From Bacteriovorax sp. MedPE-SWde (GTDB lineage: Bacteria; Bdellovibrionota; Bacteriovoracia; Bacteriovoracales; Bacteriovoracaceae): a stretch of DNA of 64,000 nucleotides. Of the stretch, positions 44,329 through 52,772 are shown piece after piece. Position 1 is the stretch's first letter, and each line of letters opens with the position of its first letter. A program made the position numbers and the translations under genes. Below the pieces are notes generated by a model that did not search any database, had not been told where the DNA came from, and saw only the letters and a list, made by a program, of their open reading frames with translations. The stretch covers positions 124,001-188,000 of the forward strand of contig MPCU01000004.1 of assembly GCA_001874305.1 (NCBI GenBank). Reading direction: 5' to 3'.

Positions 44329-44724
44329 TTGAAACTATTAGCAGTTCTGGCAATTCTTATATCAATGACGAGTCTTTCGAGCATGGCCGGAAATGGCGTA
44401 GAACGAGGACGTTTAATCGTAGGAGAACAACACTTCCTAGGAACTGAAATAAAGAACTTCATTAGCAAGAAAATGGTTCACTGCCTTGAAAATACAAAGA
44501 AGGACTACCTTCAGGTAAAAGGTATCTCAATCGAAGAAGATGAAGTTGATCAAGGAATTGTCGACCTCTACTACACAGTTGATATGCTTCATAAGAATGA
44601 GAAGGGCAATATTCTTAATGAAGTCTCGGTAGAGATTGAAGATGCTGACTACAGCAACTGGAAGAAATACGAAGAAAAGCTATCTATAAAGGTATTAAAA
44701 GATACTAATCAACTTTGTCGTTAG
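44329..44724 (+). CDS. Exported protein, paralog A
   Basis: The 131-residue product has a signal peptide (MKLLAVLAILISMTSLSSMA) from a TTG start preceded by AAGGAG 7 nt upstream. The mature part contains EEDEVDQGIVDLYYTV, closely repeated in the next gene as EEDNIDQGITDYKYTS, so the two are paralogs from a duplication. A single Cys near the middle (MVHCLE) and one at the end (LCR) could bond. Function unknown. Confidence 0.7.
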   Translation: MKLLAVLAILISMTSLSSMAGNGVERGRLIVGEQHFLGTEIKNFISKKMVHCLENTKKDYLQVKGISIEEDEVDQGIVDLYYTVDMLHKNEKGNILNEVSVEIEDADYSNWKKYEEKLSIKVLKDTNQLCR

Positions 44725-44752
44725 ACAAATAACTTAAAAATTGGAGCAAAAA

Positions 44753-45109
44753 ATGGGAAAAACACTAGTTATGGCACTAGTAATGGTTAACTGTGCCTTT
44801 GGACAAATTATCAACTCAGATTATGAATCTAGACTTAATACTGCAATCACTGAGGCAGTAACAAGTGAATGTAACCAAATGATCGACCTTACTCTTCTAT
44901 CTAGTAAAGTAGAAGAAGATAATATTGACCAAGGGATTACTGACTACAAGTACACATCAGTACTTTCTGGAAAGCAGATCTACGATCAAAATATATATGA
45001 CGAATATAGAATTGTAGTAGAGTCCGAATATTATGATGGATATGATCACGCAACAGGTGAATATGGTGCTTACTACGTTAAAAACGTTAAGTGCGATATT
45101 TTATTCTAA
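44753..45109 (+). CDS. Exported protein, paralog B
   Basis: The 118-residue product has a signal peptide (MGKTLVMALVMVNCAFG) at the ATG 44753, after GGAG. The in-frame TTG at 44741 is upstream of the Shine-Dalgarno and rejected. It shares EEDN-IDQGITDY-YT with the preceding gene and has Cys near the middle (SECNQM) and end (VKCDIL). It differs in a Tyr/Asp-rich C-terminal half (YYDGYDHATGEYGAYY). Function unknown. Confidence 0.7.
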   Translation: MGKTLVMALVMVNCAFGQIINSDYESRLNTAITEAVTSECNQMIDLTLLSSKVEEDNIDQGITDYKYTSVLSGKQIYDQNIYDEYRIVVESEYYDGYDHATGEYGAYYVKNVKCDILF

Positions 45110-45123
45110 TAAATATTTTTAGT

Positions 45124-45152
45124 AGTAAGGTCTCGATTTAAGAGGCCTTACT
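45124..45152 (+). terminator. Hairpin after the paralog pair
   Basis: AGTAAGGTCTC and GAGGCCTTACT form an 11-bp stem with one wobble pair and a 7-nt loop, 15 nt after the paralog B stop. No U-tract follows on the plus strand, so it is a weak or factor-assisted terminator, or an mRNA-stabilising hairpin. Confidence 0.5.
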
Positions 45153-45322
45153 AACCCCTCCAAGTTTCTCCAGCGATCCATCATTTCATCAAACATAAAA
45201 CAACTATAAGATTAGCAATATTTTGACATTGCTTATTAATTTGACACTTTCAGCTAACATATCAAGACGTTAAGAGCCTACTTATGGCATTAATATTGCT
45301 ATTAAATAGAGATATACATATA

Positions 45323-45348
45323 TATAATAATGGGTCTCAACCTGAGAC
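45323..45348 (+). promoter_or_regulatory. Promoter and overlapping palindrome for the aromatic operon
   Basis: TATAAT (45323-45328) is a perfect -10. At the expected transcription start lies GTCTCA-ACC-TGAGAC (45334-45348), a 6-bp inverted repeat that could be a repressor site or a 5' hairpin. SD GGAG follows at 45355, before the ATG 45364. No convincing -35 was found. The rest of the 254-bp gap contains AT-rich sequence. Confidence 0.5.
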
Positions 45349-45363
45349 GATATTGGAGAATGC

Positions 45364-46476
45364 ATGAAAATCGATAAACTTAGTAACTGGATTAGTATTA
45401 AAGACAGACCACTAGTAATTGCTGGACCTTGCTCTGCAGAGAGTGAAGAACAAGTTATTGCTATTGCAAAAGAATTAAAAGAATCCGGAAAAGTCGATGC
45501 ATTCAGAGCAGGTATCTGGAAACCAAGAACAAGACCTAATACATTTGAAGGTGTTGGACTAGTTGGACTTCCTTGGATGAAAAGGGTTAAAGAAGAAGTA
45601 GGACTTCCTATAACAACAGAGGTTGCAAACGCATCACATGTCGAGCTTGCTCTTAAACATGATGTTGATATTCTCTGGATTGGAGCAAGAACGACAGTTT
45701 CTCCATTTGCAGTTCAAGAAATTGCTGAAGCTCTTAGAGGTGTTGATATACCAGTTATGGTAAAGAATCCGATAAACGCAGACCTTGCTCTGTGGATGGG
45801 AGCAATCGAGAGGTTCTCTCACTTAGGAATGACAAAACTTGCAGCAATTCACAGAGGGTTCTCTACTGCAGAAAAATCGAAATATAGAAATCTACCAATA
45901 TGGTCGATTCCAATTGAATTAAAAAGACTTATGCCGGACTTACCTATTATCTGTGACCCTAGTCACATTGCGGGAGATCGCGAACTCATTAGCGAAGTTT
46001 GCCAAAAGGCCATGGATGCAAGTATGGATGGCCTCATGGTTGAAACACATATCACACCAGACAAGGCACTAAGTGATGCAAAACAACAAGTAACACCAAT
46101 GACACTTAGAAATATTATAGGCTCCCTTTCTCTAAGAAATGAGCAAGGTGGAAATAAGACATTCGACGAAGCTCTTCAAAAACTTAGAGCAAAGATTGAT
46201 GATGCAGATAGAGAAATACTTGAGCTTCTTCATATGAGAATGAATATTGTTAACGAAATTGGCCTTTCTAAGAAAGAAAATAATATAACTCCTCTTCAGA
46301 TTTCGAGAATGGATGCGGTTATGAAAAACCGTGCTGAACTTGGCTCAAAACTAGGCCTAGACGAGAAATACGTTGAAGATATCTTCCATGTCATTCATAC
46401 TGAATCAGTACGACAACAAACTAAAATCATGAATGATTTTGATGCTGGAGTATCGGACAAAAAAGATAAAGAATAA
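45364..46476 (+). CDS. Bifunctional DAHP synthase / chorismate mutase
   Basis: The 370-residue protein has a DAHP synthase domain (VIAGPCSAESEEQ, FRAGIWKPRTRPNTFEG, MVKNPINADLALWMGA, CDPSHIAG) and a C-terminal chorismate mutase type II domain from about 270 (KLRAKIDDADREILELLHMRM). It catalyses the first shikimate step and chorismate to prephenate, so metabolite flux and feedback may be joined in one chain. It is the first gene of a four-gene phenylalanine/tyrosine operon. Confidence 0.93.
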   Translation: MKIDKLSNWISIKDRPLVIAGPCSAESEEQVIAIAKELKESGKVDAFRAGIWKPRTRPNTFEGVGLVGLPWMKRVKEEVGLPITTEVANASHVELALKHDVDILWIGARTTVSPFAVQEIAEALRGVDIPVMVKNPINADLALWMGAIERFSHLGMTKLAAIHRGFSTAEKSKYRNLPIWSIPIELKRLMPDLPIICDPSHIAGDRELISEVCQKAMDASMDGLMVETHITPDKALSDAKQQVTPMTLRNIIGSLSLRNEQGGNKTFDEALQKLRAKIDDADREILELLHMRMNIVNEIGLSKKENNITPLQISRMDAVMKNRAELGSKLGLDEKYVEDIFHVIHTESVRQQTKIMNDFDAGVSDKKDKE

Positions 46477-46509
46477 TTTAATACATTTGTAAATTTCAAA
46501 GAGTAGAAC

Positions 46510-47670
46510 ATGGATGTTTCAAATAGAATGAGTGCGATAGCACCCTCAGGTAGTATTGCTATCGCCGCAAAAATCTCAAAGCTTCGTAAAAGCGGAGAAA
46601 ATATCATCGGCCTCAATGTCGGAGAGCCAGATTTTCCCGCTCCAGATCAAGTCATCAAAGCGACAACTAAAGCACTAAAAGAAGGCAAGACAAGATATTC
46701 ACTTGTTCGTGGAGAAGACGGACTTCGTGAAGAGATTGCCAACTACTACAATAGAAAATATCCTCGAACTATTACAGAGGCCAATGTTCTAGTTGGAAAT
46801 GGTTCAAAGCAAATTATATATAATGCTTTTCAAGCGATTCTTAATGAAGGTGATGAAGTTATTATTCCTATTCCTTATTGGGTAACAATTCCTGAATCAG
46901 TTAAGCTTGCAGGTGGGGTTAATGTCTTAGTCGACAGTAAAGAAAACTTTCACCTAGATTTAAAAAAAATAAAGGCCAAAATAACTCCAAGAACAAAAGC
47001 AATTTACATAAATACTCCTAATAACCCTACTGGAATTGTCTATACCAAGGAAGAGTTAATAGAGCTTGGAGAAATTGCAAAAGAAAATAATCTCTTTATA
47101 GTTTCAGATGAGGCCTATGAAGCACTAGTTTATGACGGTACGTTTGTTACCCCATCAACTTTGAGTCAAGATCTCTTTGATAGAACAATCTGTATTCAAA
47201 GCTTTTCTAAAACTTTCTGTATGACAGGTTTTAGAATAGGTTACATGATTGCCAGTGAAAATATCATTGCTCATGTGGACAGATTCCAAGGTCACCTCTG
47301 TGGTAATATTGCTCCATTTTCTCAATACGGAGCAATTGAGGCGCTTAAGACCGACAAGCAAATTGTTTCACCACTTATCGAAGAAATGAGAAAGAGAAGA
47401 GATTTAAGTTATGAACTATTCTCAAAGCTCTTTCCATGCCATAGGCCAGAAGGCGCCTTCTATCTCTTCTTAGATATAAAACCATATATTGAATCAGGCT
47501 TAGTTAGAGACAGTGCTCACATGGTTGATTATCTCATCGATAATGCCAAGGTGGCACTCGTTCCAGGATCTTCATTTGGTCAAGAGGGCTACATAAGATT
47601 GGCATACACTGCCAATCAAAAAGAAATTAAAGAAGCATTTACTAGAATCAGTGAGGTTCTTAAAGCATGA
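46510..47670 (+). CDS. Class I aminotransferase (aspartate/aromatic type)
   Basis: The 386-residue PLP enzyme has the fold type I features: NTPNNPTGIVYTKEEL, VSDEAYEALVYDG and the Schiff-base Lys in FSKTFCMTGFRIGY, then a C-terminal Arg in YIRLAYT. In this operon it probably aminates phenylpyruvate and hydroxyphenylpyruvate, or prephenate to arogenate. It overlaps tyrA by 4 bp (ATGA). Confidence 0.9.
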   Translation: MDVSNRMSAIAPSGSIAIAAKISKLRKSGENIIGLNVGEPDFPAPDQVIKATTKALKEGKTRYSLVRGEDGLREEIANYYNRKYPRTITEANVLVGNGSKQIIYNAFQAILNEGDEVIIPIPYWVTIPESVKLAGGVNVLVDSKENFHLDLKKIKAKITPRTKAIYINTPNNPTGIVYTKEELIELGEIAKENNLFIVSDEAYEALVYDGTFVTPSTLSQDLFDRTICIQSFSKTFCMTGFRIGYMIASENIIAHVDRFQGHLCGNIAPFSQYGAIEALKTDKQIVSPLIEEMRKRRDLSYELFSKLFPCHRPEGAFYLFLDIKPYIESGLVRDSAHMVDYLIDNAKVALVPGSSFGQEGYIRLAYTANQKEIKEAFTRISEVLKA

Positions 47671-48395
47671 AAGTTGGAATTATAGGATTTGGACGACTAG
47701 GACGTTTAATAAGTAAATATATGTCGCAAGACTTCACTCTCTTTGTTCACGATCTTCATGATTACAAAAAAGAGATAGAAGAGATTGGTGCTACACCAGC
47801 ATCATTTGAAGAAGTATGTCAGTGTCCAATAGTTATTCCATTTGTACCAATGAGTACATTTGAAAATACTATTAAACAAATGGCACCTCTTTTAAAAAAA
47901 GACACTCTTGTAGTAGACGTTTGTTCTGTCAAAGAAATGCCTGTTAATATTATGAAAGAGCATCTCTCAAAAGATATTCAAATAATGGCGACACATCCAA
48001 TGTTTGGTCCAGACTCTGCTAGAGATACATTATTTGGTACTAAGATTGCCGTATATCCAGTAAGAATGGAGCAAGAACTCTACATTAAAATAAGTGCCTA
48101 TCTTAGGTCTCACGGAATCAAGACAATTGAAGCATCCCCTGAAGATCATGATAAACAAATTGCAAACTCTCTTATCCTCACCCACTTAATTGGTCGTTCT
48201 CTTATTGACTTTGATGCTCATAAACTAGAGATCGATACAAAAGGATATAGACGTCTTCTCAAAATCCTAGGAACTGTTGAAAATGATTCTTGGCAGTTAT
48301 TTGAAGATATGAATAAGTATAATCGTTTTGCAAAAGAGACGAGAGACACCTTCCTTCACTCCCTTCAAGGCGTACTATCGAGGTTAGAAAGTTGA
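47667..48395 (+). CDS. tyrA: Prephenate dehydrogenase
   Basis: The 242-residue enzyme has a Rossmann start (MKVGIIGFGRLGRLIS), VDVCSVKEMPV and the ATHPMFGPDSAR motif typical of TyrA. It oxidatively decarboxylates prephenate (or arogenate) to the tyrosine precursor. It is short, with no ACT domain, as in several bacteria. Start overlaps the aminotransferase by 4 bp and its stop overlaps pheA by 4 bp. Confidence 0.9.
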   Translation: MKVGIIGFGRLGRLISKYMSQDFTLFVHDLHDYKKEIEEIGATPASFEEVCQCPIVIPFVPMSTFENTIKQMAPLLKKDTLVVDVCSVKEMPVNIMKEHLSKDIQIMATHPMFGPDSARDTLFGTKIAVYPVRMEQELYIKISAYLRSHGIKTIEASPEDHDKQIANSLILTHLIGRSLIDFDAHKLEIDTKGYRRLLKILGTVENDSWQLFEDMNKYNRFAKETRDTFLHSLQGVLSRLES

Positions 48396-49234
48396 AAGTA
48401 GCATTTCAAGGAACTAAAGGCTCCTATTCAGAAGAGGCCCTTTATAGATATTTTGGTAAAGAGAAAGTTGAACCAATAGGAATTGATCTAAGTGAAGATG
48501 TTTGTACTGCTTTAGAAAATAAAGATGTAGCGGCAGCAATACTTCCAATAGAAAATAGTATTGTTGGAAATGTTGACGTAAATATGGATTTAATTTTTCG
48601 TCATAACTTCTTTGCAATAGGAGAAGTTTACTTACCCATCAATCACTGTCTCATGGTTAACCCTGGAACGAGATTCCAAGATATTGAAATAGTCCACTCT
48701 CACCCGATTGCTCTGGCACAATGTCATGATTTTTTTAAGGAGAATGGTTTAAAGCCAGTTCCAGAATATGACACTGCAGGTTCTGCTCGACTTCTAAGTG
48801 AAAGAGGAGCAAAGAATGAAGCAACAATAGGCTCACGTCTTTGTAGTGAATACTATGGACTACAGGTCCTTAACGACAAAGTTCAAAAAGTTGAAAATAA
48901 TATTACCAGATTTCTCGTATTTGTTAGAGAGAATGATATACCAACAGGTATTGGCCAAGAGAAAACAAGTATCGCCTTCTCTACCAAACACCACCCAGGT
49001 GCTCTACTTGGCTGCCTTCAGGAGTTCTCAAAAAATGGTATTAACTTAACTAAACTTGAGTCTAGACCTATTCCAGAGAATCCATTTATGTATATTTTCT
49101 ATGTAGATTTTCTTGGGGCAATTTATGAACCTCATATAAAGCAATGTCTACAGGATCTAAAAAAAGATGCTTCCAATATAAAAATTCTTGGAAGTTATCC
49201 CGTTGGAATGAGACCTGATCTAATGAAGGAGTAA
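48392..49234 (+). CDS. pheA: Prephenate dehydratase
   Basis: The 280-residue protein has the PDT domain (VAFQGTKGSYSEEA, ILPIENSIVGNVD, ENNITRFLVF) and a C-terminal ACT regulatory domain with the LESRPIPENP Phe-binding motif. It makes phenylpyruvate and should be inhibited by Phe. The start codon is TTG at 48392, with GAGG upstream. Unlike E. coli PheA there is no chorismate mutase domain, since mutase is fused to DAHP synthase. Confidence 0.93.
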   Translation: MKVAFQGTKGSYSEEALYRYFGKEKVEPIGIDLSEDVCTALENKDVAAAILPIENSIVGNVDVNMDLIFRHNFFAIGEVYLPINHCLMVNPGTRFQDIEIVHSHPIALAQCHDFFKENGLKPVPEYDTAGSARLLSERGAKNEATIGSRLCSEYYGLQVLNDKVQKVENNITRFLVFVRENDIPTGIGQEKTSIAFSTKHHPGALLGCLQEFSKNGINLTKLESRPIPENPFMYIFYVDFLGAIYEPHIKQCLQDLKKDASNIKILGSYPVGMRPDLMKE

Positions 49235-49813
49235 TTACTTATTGAGTTCCATTAAATACTGACGCTCAAAGTAAGTTTTCATAGATCGTCTTAGAATAAA
49301 CATTTCAACTAGCATAAATACCCCAAATACGATGTAGAACCCAATTGTCTTAAAGAATGCCCAGACAGATGTTGTCTCAAACTTTGCGAGATATGCCATA
49401 AAAAAAGAAAATGCTAATAAGAAGTAGGCCAGATGCTTTTCTAGTTGAAGAAGTATTTCTTGAGGCATTTTATTTTTCATATCTAATTCATTCGTCATTT
49501 TCCATAGTAGACTCTCCCCTTTTCTCAAATTAAACATAAGGTAGGCAAAGAGAAATACTCCAGTGAAGAATGGTTGTAATTTAAACCAGATTCCATCTTT
49601 ACCAATAAGAGATATCGGCCCTAAAATGAGAAGTAATACGAGGTTCATTTTACTTAGAGAGTGAACATGTTTAGCTATAAGCTTTTCGAAAGTAACTTCT
49701 AAAAGAGCAAGGGAAAGCCCCCCAATAACAGCGACTTCAATAGTCTGAGTTTCCTCTAGGTACCAGTACGCAAGTGCTGGAATAAATGAAAGTAGAAATA
49801 TATTTTTCTTCAT
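49235..49813 (-). CDS. YciB/IspZ-like septation membrane protein
   Basis: The 192-residue polytopic protein resembles intracellular septation protein A (IspZ/YciB): N-terminal FIPALAYWYLEET, GKDGIWFKLQPFFTGV and a late LILRRSMKTYFE-like C-terminus. It has about five membrane helices. YciB links to cell envelope synthesis and division in E. coli. Its stop abuts the pheA stop base for base. Confidence 0.72.
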   Translation of the reverse strand: MKKNIFLLSFIPALAYWYLEETQTIEVAVIGGLSLALLEVTFEKLIAKHVHSLSKMNLVLLLILGPISLIGKDGIWFKLQPFFTGVFLFAYLMFNLRKGESLLWKMTNELDMKNKMPQEILLQLEKHLAYFLLAFSFFMAYLAKFETTSVWAFFKTIGFYIVFGVFMLVEMFILRRSMKTYFERQYLMELNK

Positions 49814-49855
49814 TACAATTACAATACCTAATAGCTTCCTATTAGAGAACTTCTA

Positions 49856-49883
49856 TTTACTTATTTTTCTTCCCCTCTATAAT
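49856..49883 (+). promoter_or_regulatory. Promoter giving a candidate leaderless transcript
   Basis: -35 TTTACT (49856-49861) and a perfect -10 TATAAT (49878-49883) are 16 bp apart. The ATG at 49890 is 6 nt after the -10 with no Shine-Dalgarno. Confidence 0.6.
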
Positions 49884-49889
49884 AGCTAT

Positions 49890-50576
49890 ATGAATAAAGT
49901 ATTCTTAATGGCCATATTCTCTACCCTATCTATACAAGCAAGCAGTATAAATATTGGTTATATTCAATTTAGCCCATACATCTATAAGGATTCCAAAGGT
50001 GCTTTAAAGGGTAAAATTGTCACATACGCGAATAAGCTATTTAATGAAAAGAATATCATCTGGAAGCCGACTCCCTTAAAGCGAGTTTCAAGAAGTTTAG
50101 ATGAAAATAGAATTGATATTTTTGTTAGTTTTTTTAAGTCTCCACAGCGAGAAAAAGAGGTAGAGTTTCCTAAGGCTCCTTATCTCACAATGAGGCCAAC
50201 ATTATGTGGAAAAGCTCAGGATATGCCAGAGAATCTTGATTCATTTGACTTCATTAAAGATAAAACTATTTCTTTTGTGTCCGGTACAATTATAAAAGAT
50301 AAGTTTTTTGGTGGAAAGAATATCAACTTTGTTGAAATAAAAATTGCAAAATATAGAGAGAGAACAATTTCAATGCTACTTGATAACAAGCTTCAATATT
50401 CATATTACGGAGATAATACAAGTATTGTTGAATATATATCAAAAGATCATAGCACTCTTGTTAAATGTCTAGCTCTTCCCATTCCTCCATTTCCTGTTTT
50501 CATGGTTACAAAAAAGAAGAGTCCTTTAATTAAAGTAATCGAAGAGAAAATTCAAAAATACGGGCCTCTTCATTAA
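49890..50576 (+). CDS. Periplasmic substrate-binding protein (SBP_bac_3-like)
   Basis: The 228-residue exported protein has a signal peptide (MNKVFLMAIFSTLSIQASS) and the SBP family 3 layout: INIGYIQFSPYIYKDSKG, DENRIDIFVSFFKSPQREK and later KDKTISFVSGTIIKDKF. The family binds amino acids or similar ligands in the periplasm for an ABC transporter or as a sensor domain. No transporter genes are adjacent, so it may be an orphan binding protein. The stop shares TTAA with the convergent WYL gene. Confidence 0.78.
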   Translation: MNKVFLMAIFSTLSIQASSINIGYIQFSPYIYKDSKGALKGKIVTYANKLFNEKNIIWKPTPLKRVSRSLDENRIDIFVSFFKSPQREKEVEFPKAPYLTMRPTLCGKAQDMPENLDSFDFIKDKTISFVSGTIIKDKFFGGKNINFVEIKIAKYRERTISMLLDNKLQYSYYGDNTSIVEYISKDHSTLVKCLALPIPPFPVFMVTKKKSPLIKVIEEKIQKYGPLH

Positions 50577-51355
50577 GCAGCTTTTCGGCCCATACAAAAC
50601 TCTTCAAACTCACCCTTTAATGATGATGGATCAAGAATCGTAATCTTATCTTTTATCGAATAAAGCCACTCAAAAAGGTATAAGGACGTTTCTACTGATG
50701 CCGCCCAAATAATATCACCATATTGATTGGTGGTGGTATAGGGGTTGCCAAGAAAAATAAGTTGGCTAGGCATATCAATATCTTTACCGCATTGAATTTT
50801 AAGAACAAGTCTTTCATCACTACCAGCAACAGCTCGCATAGCATTGATAAAGTCTTCTACTTCAAGTCGAGAAAAGAGTGATTTATAGTCACAACCCTGA
50901 ACTTCTATGTCGTCGATTTGATCGATCTCAATTGTTAAAAGCTCTTTTGTTCTAATATCTTCACCAACTAGGGATAGTTGGTTTTCGAAAAAAAGAACTC
51001 TCCAAGGAAATACTTCCCTCTCAGAGTTATCTAAAAACTTCATATTACATGAGCGCCCAGATTCAATACAATTTTGTAACTCACTGGCCATTTCTTTGTG
51101 TTCACTTTTCTCAATGAAAGCATCCCCAAATTCCTTATGCCAGGACAGAGGAAAGAGAATATGTTCCTCTTCATCATTTTTCATATTAAGAACTAGTCCG
51201 TAGAAATGAGACTGCTCAATAAATATGAAGAAATCATCTTTTTTAAGATCTTTCTCTGATAGAAACTCACTTAGCTTCATTGGTTTTTTTAGCTCTTCTA
51301 GATGAAATAAGATGTTCCAGAAGATATCACGCTCTATAGTCGTGTTATTAGTCAT
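50573..51355 (-). CDS. WYL-domain protein
   Basis: The 260-residue protein has a WYL-type domain in the middle: SEREVFPWRVLFFENQLSLVGED, then EIDQIDDIEVQ and a WCX-like C-terminal segment (WLYSIKDKITILDPSSLKGEFEEF). WYL proteins bind ligands and regulate transcription. A short N-terminal region (residues 1-70) may form a winged helix but no clear HTH is seen. Divergent from the gene at 51447. Confidence 0.75.
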   Translation of the reverse strand: MTNNTTIERDIFWNILFHLEELKKPMKLSEFLSEKDLKKDDFFIFIEQSHFYGLVLNMKNDEEEHILFPLSWHKEFGDAFIEKSEHKEMASELQNCIESGRSCNMKFLDNSEREVFPWRVLFFENQLSLVGEDIRTKELLTIEIDQIDDIEVQGCDYKSLFSRLEVEDFINAMRAVAGSDERLVLKIQCGKDIDMPSQLIFLGNPYTTTNQYGDIIWAASVETSLYLFEWLYSIKDKITILDPSSLKGEFEEFCMGRKAA

Positions 51356-51431
51356 GTAAGCTCCATTAATTAACCTACCTATCTCATCGGGTATTGTCTT
51401 TTTTTCCTTTAGTGATTTTTACAGAGAAAAA

Positions 51432-51440
51432 TGAGATAAT
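51432..51440 (+). promoter_or_regulatory. Extended -10 promoter, candidate leaderless start
   Basis: TGAGATAAT is an extended -10 with GATAAT at 51435-51440, 6 nt before the ATG at 51447. No Shine-Dalgarno is visible. Confidence 0.45.
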
Positions 51441-51446
51441 GACTTT

Positions 51447-51950
51447 ATGGTATTGAAATCATTAATGAAGAACCCTATTTTAATGGTCGGATTTCTCTTT
51501 CTGGCAATCTTCCTCTTTGGATTAAGAGATAAGGGCTTCTTTGCCAAACGCGCTAACAAGCTGGTTCCGACATCATGTAAGGCGGTAATGGTAAGACTTG
51601 ATAAGTACCTACACAAGAGTTGGGACGTAGAGTGTGATGGTAACAACCTAGTTATTAATGCACCTGTAGATAAAAAAATTGTAGACCCAAACCTTAAAGA
51701 TCCTAAGCTGCTAAAGCCTTTAATGTATAAAGCACTCGCGAACTCATATATATCGATATCGAGATATTCTCCACCAGATAGTCTTGAAAGAACAATGATA
51801 ATTAGTGTTCGATTGATCCATCCTCATATGACTCTAAATTCAATTAGTGAAGGAAAGCATGTGTCGAATTTAAAAGGGATTAAGAACTTTAAAAATATAT
51901 CAAAGCATATTCGAGAGACTATCCAGGTTCAAGAAGTTACAAAAAAGTAA
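51447..51950 (+). CDS. Single-pass membrane protein, function unknown
   Basis: The 167-residue protein has one N-terminal membrane helix (PILMVGFLFLAIFLFGL) and a soluble domain with two Cys (PTSCKAVMV, DVECDGNN). No family is recognised. An ATG at 51465 is also possible. Its end overlaps the pseudouridine synthase gene on the other strand by 51 bp, the largest convergent overlap here. Confidence 0.6.
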   Translation: MVLKSLMKNPILMVGFLFLAIFLFGLRDKGFFAKRANKLVPTSCKAVMVRLDKYLHKSWDVECDGNNLVINAPVDKKIVDPNLKDPKLLKPLMYKALANSYISISRYSPPDSLERTMIISVRLIHPHMTLNSISEGKHVSNLKGIKNFKNISKHIRETIQVQEVTKK

Positions 51951-52772
51951 GTTCTTATCAGCTCGCCAGCACTGTCCTTCTAAACAATACTCAAATGCAT
52001 GAAGATACATTCTATCAGATGACTTTCCTCCATAGAGAGTATCTCCATGGATTGGATTCCCTAGATGAGAAAGCTGAACTCTAATCTGATGTCTAAACCC
52101 TGTCATTAAGGCCACTTGAACAACTGTTGTATCACTTTCATCATTATACTTTAGTGACTTTATATGTGAGATACAGCGAACACCAGAGTCATCGACTATA
52201 ACCTGTGAGCCCTTCTCTCCAGAACCTTTAAGGTAGTTCTTTACTTCACTATCAATCTCTAACTTTCCGTCAACAATAGCAAGGTATGACTTAGTCTTCA
52301 TCACTTCACTAAAGTCCTCGCGTAGCTTTTCATGTAATGAAGGATTCTTAACATATATGAGAACTCCACTAGTCAGCTCGTCCAATCGATAGAGTAGTCC
52401 TCTCTCTTTTTCAATCGAAGAAAGACCTAGATCTTCTAATACAAATTTTGATCTTACAAAATTTAATACTGTTCCGTTTTCGCTATAGTCGAGAGGGTGC
52501 CCATGAACTCCCTCAGGCTTATTTAAAACTATAAAGTCATCCGTTTCTTCAATTACTTCAATCTCAATTCCATCATAATCAGGATTAACTTGATTACTAT
52601 TAAGTAGCTCCATAGGGATCGTTATCTCTTCCCTCTTAGCTACAGATTTTTGTAGGAACTTCTTATTAGTAATAGTTTTCTTGATGAGATTTGATGAAAA
52701 AAGGAGCTCCTTATTAAGGAACTCCTTTAGTGTTTTATGACTTTTTAAAATACATAGATTATTGTGCTTCAA
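51900..52772 (-). CDS. RluA-family pseudouridine synthase
   Basis: The 290-residue protein has the RluA core: VLNKPEGVHGHP, the catalytic motif RLDELTSGVL (Asp131) and TGFRHQIRVQLSHLGNPIHGD. It isomerises uridine to pseudouridine in rRNA or tRNA; the target cannot be told. An N-terminal S4-like segment precedes. The start is TTG inside the motB 3' end (14-bp overlap); no strong Shine-Dalgarno is seen, so translation may be coupled to motB. Confidence 0.88.
   Translation of the reverse strand: MKHNNLCILKSHKTLKEFLNKELLFSSNLIKKTITNKKFLQKSVAKREEITIPMELLNSNQVNPDYDGIEIEVIEETDDFIVLNKPEGVHGHPLDYSENGTVLNFVRSKFVLEDLGLSSIEKERGLLYRLDELTSGVLIYVKNPSLHEKLREDFSEVMKTKSYLAIVDGKLEIDSEVKNYLKGSGEKGSQVIVDDSGVRCISHIKSLKYNDESDTTVVQVALMTGFRHQIRVQLSHLGNPIHGDTLYGGKSSDRMYLHAFEYCLEGQCWRADKNLLFCNFLNLDSLSNML

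Noticed and set aside
45223-45246. Two TTGACA boxes 18 bp apart before the aromatic operon
   Set aside because: Neither has a -10 box at 16-18 bp downstream, and the perfect TATAAT is about 80 bp away.
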